Positions 1-5,172 of a stretch of DNA of 7,572 nucleotides are shown piece after piece. The first letter of the stretch is position 1. Each line of letters opens with the position of its first letter. The notes beneath the pieces were generated by a model. The model was not told the DNA's origin. It saw nothing but the letters and a program-made list of their open reading frames with translations, and made no database searches. This DNA is from Deltaproteobacteria bacterium (GTDB lineage: Bacteria > Desulfobacterota > DSM-4660 > Desulfatiglandales > HGW-15): the NCBI GenBank assembly GCA_020342025.1, contig CP070840.1:1364721-1372292 (forward strand), read 5' to 3'. The position numbers and the translations under genes are program-made.

Positions 1-241
1 CGAAAACCAGGTCATCCAGTTGAGCGAGCGGCACAAAGTCCTTTATATGGGGCGTTCGATACTCAAAGCGTTTGCCCAGACGGACGGTTCCCATCTGGGT
101 CAGAGAACCAATGGGAAGCGCAAGCCTCTGGCGCACCGTTTCCACCCCTGCCAAGAACGTGGTGCTCACCGCACCTCCCATTCCGGGAATCAGGACCCCC
201 AATTTGCCCTCTGGCTTCTGGATCTCATCTTTGCGTCTCAT
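1..241 (-). CDS. ino1: Inositol-3-phosphate synthase, N-terminal part (cut by window edge)
   Basis: Only the first 80 residues are inside the window; the gene continues past base 1. The enzyme converts glucose 6-phosphate to 1D-myo-inositol 3-phosphate with bound NAD, in the cytoplasm. The translation shows a glycine-rich nucleotide-binding turn at about residues 15-28 (GVLIPGMGGAVSTT), followed by the segment PIGSLTQMGTVRLGKR at about 43-58 and the stretch IKDFVPLAQLDDLVF at the edge, all as I know them from the short bacterial/archaeal type of this family. The ATG at 241 is chosen because GAGG (bases 247-250) lies 5 nt upstream and the sequence behind it has a promoter. The product would supply inositol phosphate to the CDP-alcohol phosphatidyltransferase encoded at 3495-4169. 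The family call is firm; the exact size of the full gene cannot be seen. Confidence 0.93.
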   Translation of the reverse strand, partial: MRRKDEIQKPEGKLGVLIPGMGGAVSTTFLAGVETVRQRLALPIGSLTQMGTVRLGKRFEYRTPHIKDFVPLAQLDDLVF

Positions 242-301
242 ATCAACCTCGATTCCAAGTCATTCTGGCGGAGAACTCCCCGTGGGCAGGCAAAAAAATG
301 G

Positions 302-330
302 AGTATATTTCAAATAATAGGAGATAGCAA
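302..330 (-). promoter_or_regulatory. Sigma70-like promoter for inositol-3-phosphate synthase
   Basis: Read on the minus strand, a -35 box TTGCTA (bases 325-330) and a -10 box TATACT (bases 302-307) are separated by exactly 17 nt. The match is 4/6 and 5/6 to consensus. The predicted start would lie near 295, giving a leader of about 55 nt before the ATG at 241. It would let the synthase be transcribed independently of the lipase gene behind it, whose stop codon is at 381. Confidence 0.5.
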
Positions 331-380
331 TAGAATTGCAGATTTCCCCATTTCCTCCACATGGTGATTTTGAGATACGG

Positions 381-1187
381 CTAATCCTTTAATCCGCCAG
401 AAATCCTTAAATAAAACTGACGGATACGCCTTTCAAAGGCCTCTTTGTCCATCCAAGGGTCATTGCTCCCGTCCCACCACCCTATTTGGTCTAAATGATC
501 CGCATCTAGGATCTCCAGAAGATATTCATCTCTCCACGTGGCGGATTTGAGGGAGACCAAACCGTCATTCTCGCCCTCCTCCCTCCATATGATTCGGTAC
601 GAAAATCTCAAGGGTCTAAATATCCTGCTCAAGGGCTGGACACCCGCTATGGTCTGGTAGAGGACGCCATTGTTCTTTTCAAAATCCCTGGTTATGTCGT
701 TGAATCTTCTGCATCTTTCCCTGGTCAAATCTTTGAATCCTTCCAGATTTAACCCAAAAGGCCGAACCATATCCAGCAGAATCCCAAACCTTTTGATCCC
801 CCAATCCGCGAAGGCGGTGCCCAGATGGGGCGTCCCTATGGTGGTGAGGGAAGCCACCTGATCCTGCATTTGGTAGTTAAAGATCATTTGACGGGCATCC
901 AGGCCACCCATGCTGTGTGCAATGATATGGACTCGCGTCCACCGGGAGAAGTTCTCTGTTATTCTGTTAATCTCTTTTTTCAGGTCTGAAGCACGCCTTT
1001 CTAGACCTGCAGCCCAGCGGACCCTGCTGTGAAAGGCGAGAAACCCGTTTTCCCGGAGGGTGCTCCTTATATTCCGGAAATAGTGGAGACGGTCATCGTC
1101 ACGATTGTCCATGTCTGAAAAAGGCTGGATAAGTTTGTCAAAGGGACAGATTCCGTGGGCCAGAATGATGGGATAAGCGGTTGGCAC
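381..1187 (-). CDS. Alpha/beta-hydrolase lipase (triacylglycerol lipase-like)
   Basis: This 268-residue protein is a serine esterase/lipase of the alpha/beta-hydrolase fold. Visible elements in order are the N-terminal oxyanion segment ILAHGI (residues 8-13), the nucleophile elbow AHSMGG with Ser92, the strand IGTPHLGT (117-124) typical of bacterial true lipases, the acid Asp208 in NDGLVS, and the catalytic His231 in DADHLDQ. The NDGLVS and HLDQ blocks resemble Pseudomonas/Burkholderia-type lipases. Unlike those secreted enzymes it has no signal peptide: the chain begins almost directly at the first beta strand, so it is probably cytoplasmic or membrane-associated. The start is GTG at 1187, with AAGGA 6 nt upstream and an in-frame stop (TAA) just before. 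The natural substrate is unknown; a phospholipid role is possible next to inositol-lipid genes but is only inference. Confidence 0.87.
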   Translation of the reverse strand: MPTAYPIILAHGICPFDKLIQPFSDMDNRDDDRLHYFRNIRSTLRENGFLAFHSRVRWAAGLERRASDLKKEINRITENFSRWTRVHIIAHSMGGLDARQMIFNYQMQDQVASLTTIGTPHLGTAFADWGIKRFGILLDMVRPFGLNLEGFKDLTRERCRRFNDITRDFEKNNGVLYQTIAGVQPLSRIFRPLRFSYRIIWREEGENDGLVSLKSATWRDEYLLEILDADHLDQIGWWDGSNDPWMDKEAFERRIRQFYLRISGGLKD

Positions 1188-1195
1188 GAGAAATC

Positions 1196-1223
1196 CTTAT
1201 AATAGCTGATGTCCATTTGTCAA
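1196..1223 (-). promoter_or_regulatory. Possible promoter for the lipase gene
   Basis: On the minus strand a perfect TTGACA (bases 1218-1223) is followed after 16 nt by TATAAG (bases 1196-1201). The -10 box overlaps the Shine-Dalgarno AAGGA of the lipase and would place the transcription start almost on the GTG codon. It therefore either drives a nearly leaderless message or is a chance match, and a promoter farther upstream is possible. Confidence 0.3.
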
Positions 1224-1321
1224 ATCTGAAAATGCGCCCTTCGCCCATCGGCGTGAAGCCTAGGTTTCCACTCAAAGAGGGGAGAGCAAGCTATAGCCTT
1301 CCTTATGTATAAATCGGCAAA

Positions 1322-1341
1322 ATTGAGCAGGAATGCTCAAT
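1322..1341. repeat. Perfect hairpin with GNRA-type loop
   Basis: ATTGAGCA (1322-1329) and TGCTCAAT (1334-1341) form an 8-bp perfect inverted repeat around the 4-nt loop GGAA, which fits the GNRA pattern when read on the plus strand. It is flanked by A-runs on both sides. On the minus strand it sits about 135 bp upstream of the lipase start and is followed by TTTT, so it could be a protein-binding palindrome, an RNA hairpin or a weak terminator for transcription entering from the right. Confidence 0.45.
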
Positions 1342-1440
1342 AAAACCCAAGGGTTAATGAGAAGCCATTAATTGTTTATTTTTATCGCCGTTTCGTTTAA
1401 TGTCGTAATCACATATAGCTGAAAACCGGGTAACGTAACC

Positions 1441-1482
1441 ATGCCAGAATGCCCGGCCCCTTAGGGCAGGGATGAATGGCAT
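1441..1482. repeat. Nested hairpin beside the foldback element
   Basis: ATGCCA (1441-1446) pairs with TGGCAT (1477-1482), and inside it TGCCC (1450-1454) pairs with GGGCA (1464-1468) around a 9-nt loop. The outer and inner stems are separated by unequal bulges of 3 and 8 nt. Immediately after it lies the perfect 10-bp palindrome CCTTTAAAGG (1483-1492), which runs into the left arm of the 1491-1706 foldback. The clustering suggests one compound REP-like or mobile structure. Confidence 0.45.
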
Positions 1483-1490
1483 CCTTTAAA

Positions 1491-1706
1491 GGGGACATGG
1501 GGGTCTCTTTTCAAAGCCGAAAGTTAGAAGCTCTGACGCGGCGGACCTCCTACCTTAAGGCGGCCGGCGGGCCGCCCCGTCAAAGGGCCGTGTTAATGAG
1601 ATCGATGGGGATGACTGAAGAGGTGTCCCGCCTGCCCTACCTGGCAGCTTCTCTGACGCGCTCGGCGTGATACGCCTCGGTTTTGAAAAGAGACCCCCAT
1701 GCCCCC
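1491..1706. repeat. 216-bp foldback element with 30-nt inverted arms
   Basis: The arms at 1491-1520 and 1677-1706 are complementary over 30 positions, with one mismatch (1495 against 1702) and one position that is a G-T pair. The core of the arm reads GGGGGTCTCTTTTCAAA. Inside are a 7-bp hairpin GGCGGCC/GGCCGCC with a 4-nt loop (1559-1576), a second hairpin GGCGT/ACGCC with a 3-nt loop (1664-1676), and a 10-nt direct repeat CTCTGACGCG at 1531-1540 and 1651-1660. An open frame from 1476 to 1670 crosses it but resembles no protein I know and has no convincing ribosome-binding site, so I treat the whole as non-coding. It may be a MITE, a REP/RAYT-type element or a remnant of an insertion sequence. 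Confidence 0.7.
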
Positions 1707-1800
1707 GGTTGAGCGGATAGAGTGGCATGGCCCGCGGCTTGCCGGGGGGAGCTTCACTTGAAACAAAGAGTCATGGTTAGGATGGGTAAGAACGCATATC
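1707..1800. other. Spacer between two inverted-repeat elements
   Basis: No gene is visible here. A 7-bp pair CCCCCGG (1702-1708) and CCGGGGG (1742-1748) could form a hairpin with a 33-nt loop that competes with the base of the neighbouring foldback. Nothing else recognisable was found. Confidence 0.35.
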
Positions 1801-2090
1801 TAGTGCGCTGTGCCATAAATTTCAATAATGGAAGATCGTGTCTTCGTATCCATTGAGCGATGGCCTGTTCCTGAAAGACGATATCTCAGAAGAAATTCCA
1901 CTGAGCACCGCCGTGGTCTGATCTTTGAGGGTTTACCCCCGGAAACCCCTAGCAGAATGTCTCTTCCCGACCCAGACAGAGTCCTTTTAAACCCTCTGAG
2001 ATCAGACCACTTCCCCCGAACGCCATAGATATCGTCTTGAAGGAACAGGCCGTCACTCGAAACGATAGGAATATATGATACAGTGCACTA
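1801..2090. mobile_element. MITE-like element, TA-flanked, with near full-length inverted symmetry
   Basis: The ends read TAGTGCGCTGT (1801-1811) and ACAGTGCACTA (2080-2090), terminal inverted repeats that differ at one of 11 positions and begin and end in TA. Further in, 1862-1886 pairs with 2027-2051 (23 of 25 positions) and 1913-1935 pairs with 1988-2010 (21 of 23), leaving a loop of about 52 nt. The whole 290 bp can fold into a single imperfect hairpin. Terminal TA dinucleotides and a non-coding interior are typical of non-autonomous relatives of IS630/Tc1-mariner elements, which duplicate TA on insertion; assignment to that family is inference. An open frame at 1828-2028 lies across the fold and is not protein-like. 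The right end is 67 bp from the start of the DUF364 gene, so the element may influence its transcription. Confidence 0.72.
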
Positions 2091-2156
2091 GCCTCTTAAA
2101 TTTATAGGTCTTCTTCCTTGACTCCTTTGATGCGACCGGCATATGTAGAGGATCCC

Positions 2157-2918
2157 ATGGATGCCCCCCTTGCCATTCACAGAAAGATAAAAGAGCACAT
2201 AATGCCCCGGGCAAAGGGGATAAAGGTAATAGACGTGCGCATCGGCTTGGGTTACACGGCAGTCCTTTTGGAAAATGGCCAGGCAGGGGTGGCCCTCACA
2301 TTTCATCAGGGTTTGACAAGGGGATGCACGGTGTTCAATGCTATGCATCCTTTGGCGGGAAGGGCGGCCCGTGAGCTCCTCCCGTTCTTGGAATCACCAG
2401 ACAAGATTGAGATGGCCGTGGCCCTGGCTACGGCTAACGCCCTGGCCAATACAATGCAGGGGGATATGCTGGAAGGGGATATCATGGAGCACATTCATGT
2501 GGGGGCGGAGGAAAAGGTGGGCATGGTGGGTCATTTTGCACCCATGCTACCTCGGCTCCAGGAGAAGAGCTCTTCCATTATGATTTTTGAGCAGATTGAG
2601 CGGAAACAGGGTAACCTCTTGCCTGAAAAGGAGGCCTATCGGCTTCTGCCCCAATGCCAGGTGGCCATGATCACCTCCACATCTATTCTTAACCGTACTG
2701 TTGAAAAGATTCTCCGCGCCGCCCGATCATGTCGGGAAGTCATCTTGCTGGGCGCCTCGACCCCTCTCATTCCAGAGGTGTTCGAGGGGACCCCCGTCAC
2801 CTTCTTATCAGGCATTATCGTTACCCGCCCTCTGGAACTCCTGCGCATCGTCAGTGAGGGGGGTGGGATGCCGCTTTTTAGGGAAAATGTGAGAAAGGTG
2901 AATTTATCGCTCAGATGA
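2157..2918 (+). CDS. DUF4213/DUF364 Rossmann-like protein
   Basis: This 253-residue protein matches, from memory, the two-domain family with an N-terminal DUF4213 part and a C-terminal DUF364 'putative heavy-metal chelation' part. Visible blocks are HPLAGRAARELLP (64-76), a helical ATANALANTM segment (91-100), KVGMVGHFAPM at the start of the Rossmann-like domain (120-130), LPQCQVAMITSTSILNRT (164-181), VILLGASTPLIPEVFEGTPV (195-214) and a closing VRKVNL (245-250). No signal peptide or membrane helix is seen, so it should be cytoplasmic. The family's reaction is not established; a ligand- or metal-related role is a prediction from structure. I chose ATG 2157 because GAGG (2148-2151) lies 5 nt before it. 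Upstream in-frame TTG 2118 or ATG 2130 would add 13 or 9 residues without a ribosome-binding site. Confidence 0.85.
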   Translation: MDAPLAIHRKIKEHIMPRAKGIKVIDVRIGLGYTAVLLENGQAGVALTFHQGLTRGCTVFNAMHPLAGRAARELLPFLESPDKIEMAVALATANALANTMQGDMLEGDIMEHIHVGAEEKVGMVGHFAPMLPRLQEKSSSIMIFEQIERKQGNLLPEKEAYRLLPQCQVAMITSTSILNRTVEKILRAARSCREVILLGASTPLIPEVFEGTPVTFLSGIIVTRPLELLRIVSEGGGMPLFRENVRKVNLSLR

Positions 2919-2976
2919 GCGTTGTGAGTACGCAACAACTGAACCGCTGCACAGATGCGGGTAGAGGTGGGCCATA

Positions 2977-3387
2977 ATGAATAGTGAAACAAAGAATGAG
3001 ATCGTGGAAATAATAGGCGGGGACTGCTTTGAGTGGCTGTCACGGGAATTCCACATGGGGACTCAACTGAAAGATATTCCAGATGAGATTCTGGCCCTCA
3101 TCAGCTCGGTGGACATTACCATCAGGGATTATGCCAAGGATCGAAATGCCATAGTGTCCATCGCCCTCATTACATTTGCTTACAAGATGGCAGATAAAGT
3201 CCAACATCCCAAATATGGCTCCAATGATATTTGCCTCTTAAAAGTTTTGGCCAAGAACGAGGTATCAAGAAGAAAGGGGAAGAAGCTATCCAAGAACAAG
3301 CTTTGGGATGCCCCTCTGTACGAGTTGATAACCGGTGAGGTGGGGGAAAAGATAAGGGCGAGTCGATTTATGACAAATCCTGCGTAA
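2977..3387 (+). CDS. Hypothetical protein, 136 residues
   Basis: I do not recognise this family. The ATG at 2977 follows AGAGGTG at a normal distance and the frame ends at TAA 3385-3387. The gene lies 58 bp downstream of the DUF364 gene on the same strand, so the two may be co-transcribed. The protein is soluble in composition, with an acidic N-terminal half, a moderately hydrophobic helix around residues 57-71 (NAIVSIALITFAYKM) and a strongly basic patch at 98-108 (SRRKGKKLSKN) that could bind nucleic acid or another polyanion. It has only two cysteines (Cys17 and Cys86) and no obvious catalytic motif. Translation looks protein-like throughout and there is a good start signal, so I consider it a real gene of unknown function. 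Confidence 0.68.
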   Translation: MNSETKNEIVEIIGGDCFEWLSREFHMGTQLKDIPDEILALISSVDITIRDYAKDRNAIVSIALITFAYKMADKVQHPKYGSNDICLLKVLAKNEVSRRKGKKLSKNKLWDAPLYELITGEVGEKIRASRFMTNPA

Positions 3388-3396
3388 AAAGGGTTT

Positions 3397-3425
3397 TTGA
3401 CAAAGGAAAGCACCTTTGATATTTT
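3397..3425 (+). promoter_or_regulatory. Promoter with inverted repeat in the spacer
   Basis: A perfect -35 box TTGACA (3397-3402) is followed after 17 nt by TATTTT (3420-3425, 4/6). It lies about 70 bp upstream of the CDP-alcohol phosphatidyltransferase start and after the stop of the preceding gene, in the right place to begin a new transcription unit. The spacer carries the inverted repeat CAAAGG (3401-3406) and CCTTTG (3413-3418) with 6 nt between, a plausible operator since it lies between the two promoter boxes. Confidence 0.55.
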
Positions 3426-3494
3426 AGCCCCCTAATATCGTTTTGGCGCCACCTTTGGGCCTTACCTGGATGGGTCGAAATAGAAGGGATTGGG

Positions 3495-4169
3495 ATGGTT
3501 GAATTCGTTTTTCTAAGTGAGAAAAACAAGGAAAGATACCTAAGAATCATCACGCCATTAAGGAAAGTGCTGACCAGGCTGGGAGTCCATCCCAACATAC
3601 TTTCCATTACCGGATTGATCCTTAGTGTGGTGGCCGGATTTGTCTACAGCTTGGGATCTTTTTTCTGGGCAGCTTGGATCGTTGTTTTAGCGGGTACCTG
3701 TGATGCATTGGACGGAGAGCTTGCCAGGCAAACAGGGAAGAATAGCAGATTTGGTGCCTTCTTTGACAGTGTCTTGGATAGGTACAGTGACGGGTTTATC
3801 CTTATGGGCCTAGGATGGTACTTTGCGGGCGGTCCCTTACTCCTGGGAAGTGGGGGCAAGGCATCGGTTGGAAACCAAAGCCCATGGGCCGTGGTTCTTA
3901 TTATTCTGGCCATGGCCGGTTCCTTTATGGTGAGCTATACGAGGGCCCGGGCCGAAGCACTCGGGCTTGAATGTAAAGTAGGTCTCATGCAACGACCGGA
4001 AAGGATAACGCTTCTGGTCATAGGGTCGCTTCTCGGTTCCATCCCTGTCATTGGCTTGATTTTCGTCAAGGTTACACTCCTTATACTGGCCTTAGCGACC
4101 AATATTACGGCCATCCACAGAATGATCCATGTGAGAAATCAGTTTTTGAGGGAGAATCAAGTCGAGTGA
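3495..4169 (+). CDS. CDP-alcohol phosphatidyltransferase, phosphatidylinositol-phosphate synthase type
   Basis: This 224-residue integral membrane enzyme carries the complete family signature: Asp70, Asp73-Gly74, Ala77-Arg78, Gly87, Asp91 and Asp95, which bind divalent metal and the CDP-lipid. Several hydrophobic segments (about 35-66, 98-110, 131-147 and 172-203) fit the family's six-helix fold. Beyond the general signature, DRYSDG (95-100), [11 protein letters not shown] (147-157) and QRPER (166-170) match what I remember of actinobacterial phosphatidylinositol-phosphate synthase and archaetidylinositol-phosphate synthase, which join inositol phosphate to a CDP-activated lipid. That specificity is supported by inositol-3-phosphate synthase in the same window. 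A phosphatidylglycerol-phosphate synthase role is the main alternative. The ATG at 3495 follows AAGGG 7 nt upstream. It overlaps the next gene by 4 bp, so the two are translationally coupled. Confidence 0.88.
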   Translation: MVEFVFLSEKNKERYLRIITPLRKVLTRLGVHPNILSITGLILSVVAGFVYSLGSFFWAAWIVVLAGTCDALDGELARQTGKNSRFGAFFDSVLDRYSDGFILMGLGWYFAGGPLLLGSGGKASVGNQSPWAVVLIILAMAGSFMVSYTRARAEALGLECKVGLMQRPERITLLVIGSLLGSIPVIGLIFVKVTLLILALATNITAIHRMIHVRNQFLRENQVE

Positions 4170-4621
4170 AAGATCGCCTTCTGTGCCCACACTGCGGAAA
4201 GGTGGTGGAAAAATACAGTAACCCTTTTCCTACAGTGGACATTATTATAGAGGTGGAAGGCGGTATAGTGCTCATCCAAAGGAAAAATCCCCCTTATGGT
4301 TGGGCACTCCCCGGGGGTTTTTTGGACTATGGCGAGAGTCTAGAGGAGGCAGCCGTCAGAGAGGCTAAAGAAGAGACCTCCCTTGACGTGGAACTCGTCT
4401 CACAGCTGGGCGCCTATTCTGATCCTGATCGGGATCCAAGACAGCACAACATTTCTGTTGTTTTTGTAGCGAGAAGCAAAGGCAAGGGAAAGCCGCTGGC
4501 CTCTGATGATGCCTTAGAGGTTGGTATTTTTGAGGCGGACTCCCTTCCCGAGGCGCTGGCCTTTGATCATAGCAGGATCCTTAGTGATTATTTTGAACGT
4601 TTAGGGGCTCGCAGACTGTAG
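4166..4621 (+). CDS. Nudix hydrolase with N-terminal CxxC knuckle
   Basis: This 151-residue protein hydrolyses a nucleoside diphosphate linked to another group; ADP-ribose or a similar sugar nucleotide is the usual guess for this subfamily, but the substrate cannot be read from sequence. The Nudix box runs from Gly51 through Glu57 to Arg65-Glu66 and Glu69-Glu70, with Ser72 where the consensus has Gly. Residues 7-10 (CPHC) form half of a zinc-ribbon knuckle followed by a short linker and NPFPTVD, a head seen in related Nudix proteins of this kind. The GTG start at 4166 overlaps the stop of the phosphatidyltransferase gene (GTGA, 4166-4169). GGGAG (4150-4154) is somewhat distant, consistent with translational coupling. 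The coupling raises the possibility that it acts on a CDP- or inositol-linked by-product of lipid synthesis, which is inference only. Confidence 0.92.
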   Translation: MKDRLLCPHCGKVVEKYSNPFPTVDIIIEVEGGIVLIQRKNPPYGWALPGGFLDYGESLEEAAVREAKEETSLDVELVSQLGAYSDPDRDPRQHNISVVFVARSKGKGKPLASDDALEVGIFEADSLPEALAFDHSRILSDYFERLGARRL

Positions 4622-4945
4622 GGCCTGCCATCTTGATCATCCCACCCATTTCCTCCCGCCCATTGAATATGAATTCCAGCCCTGATATTGAGATCTTTTT
4701 TTATTGTTTCCTGCTTCAGAAACTGTTTGATGAAACCATTTTGTGACTCCACAGCTGGGGAATAGAGTTGAATCTCCAAAAGGGGAGTGGGATAATTGTT
4801 CAGACACTGGACTCTCTAACCTATTGGACGGCCTCCTGTCAGCGAGGCGATAGATGATGCCTGCGCCTAAATCAGATTTATGCGGTACCCAAATCCACCA
4901 TCTAATTTAGTTATCAGAACTGAAATCAGCACCTTATAGAGTATT
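4622..4945. other. Non-coding stretch after the Nudix gene
   Basis: I see no supportable gene here. There is a T-run (4697-4703) after the Nudix stop but only a weak stem before it, so no confident terminator can be called. A minus-strand open frame (4588-4779) starts with TTG, overlaps the Nudix gene and has no recognisable similarity. Confidence 0.4.
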
Positions 4946-5072
4946 CCTGATCACCAGCAAGGTATTAGATGTAAGGCGCCGAGGAGAGACGACTGAGGCG
5001 TATAGCGCAATACGCCGCAAGGAGGAGCGATCGAAGGCAACGCTGCAGATGATGCCTTGATGGTAGATCAGG
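4946..5072. repeat. Structured 127-bp hairpin element
   Basis: Arms at 4946-4965 and 5052-5072 are complementary with one single-base bulge, one G-T pair and one mismatch: seven pairs CCTGATC/GATCAGG, then ACCAGCAAGGTAT against ATGCCTTGATGGT. Inside, AAGGC (4973-4977) can alternatively pair with GCCTT (5054-5058), and GGCGTAT (4997-5003) forms a perfect 7-bp hairpin with ATACGCC (5010-5016) around a 6-nt loop. The central block, with GAGGAGAGACGACTGAGGCGT followed by CGCAAGGAGG, resembles a dispersed intergenic repeat that I believe recurs in Desulfobacterota genomes. That recollection is unverified. It could be a REP-like repeat or a small structured RNA. Confidence 0.6.
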
Positions 5073-5085
5073 GATAATGGAAAGG

Positions 5086-5114
5086 TTGATAATCCTCTAG
5101 AACCATGTTAAATT
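5086..5114 (+). promoter_or_regulatory. Candidate promoter for the carboxyltransferase fusion
   Basis: TTGATA (5086-5091, 5/6) and TAAATT (5109-5114, 4/6) are separated by 17 nt and lie just after the structured hairpin element. The predicted leader to the ATG at 5173 is about 50 nt. The region is AT-rich, so a chance match is possible. Confidence 0.4.
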
Positions 5115-5172
5115 TTTATCTTCGGTCAGCTTTAATATCAACGGCTCAAGAAGGTCTGGAAGTGTAACTCAT

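Noticed and set aside
20..367. Plus-strand open frames over the inositol-3-phosphate synthase gene
   Set aside because: They are antisense to a clear family member and have no recognisable similarity.
1476..1670. 64-residue open frame inside the foldback element
   Set aside because: It is built largely from the inverted arm and GC-rich hairpins, lacks a ribosome-binding site and does not resemble a transposase or any other family I know.
1491..1706. Retron or group II intron RNA
   Set aside because: No reverse transcriptase gene is in the window and the fold lacks the recognisable domains; a simple foldback element explains it better.
1828..2028. 66-residue open frame inside the MITE-like element
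   Set aside because: It lies across both sides of a long inverted repeat and its translation is not protein-like.
2052..2079. Promoter for the DUF364 gene in the right end of the MITE
   Set aside because: A TATGAT at 2074-2079 looks like a -10 box, but no reasonable -35 box lies at 16-18 nt.
4690..4710. Possible intrinsic terminator after the Nudix gene
   Set aside because: A run of seven T residues is present but the preceding stem is too short and AT-rich to call.
4588..4779. Minus-strand 63-residue open frame after the Nudix gene
   Set aside because: TTG start without a ribosome-binding site, overlap with the Nudix coding end and no recognisable motif; the translation looks somewhat protein-like, so it could be a remnant, but I cannot support it.
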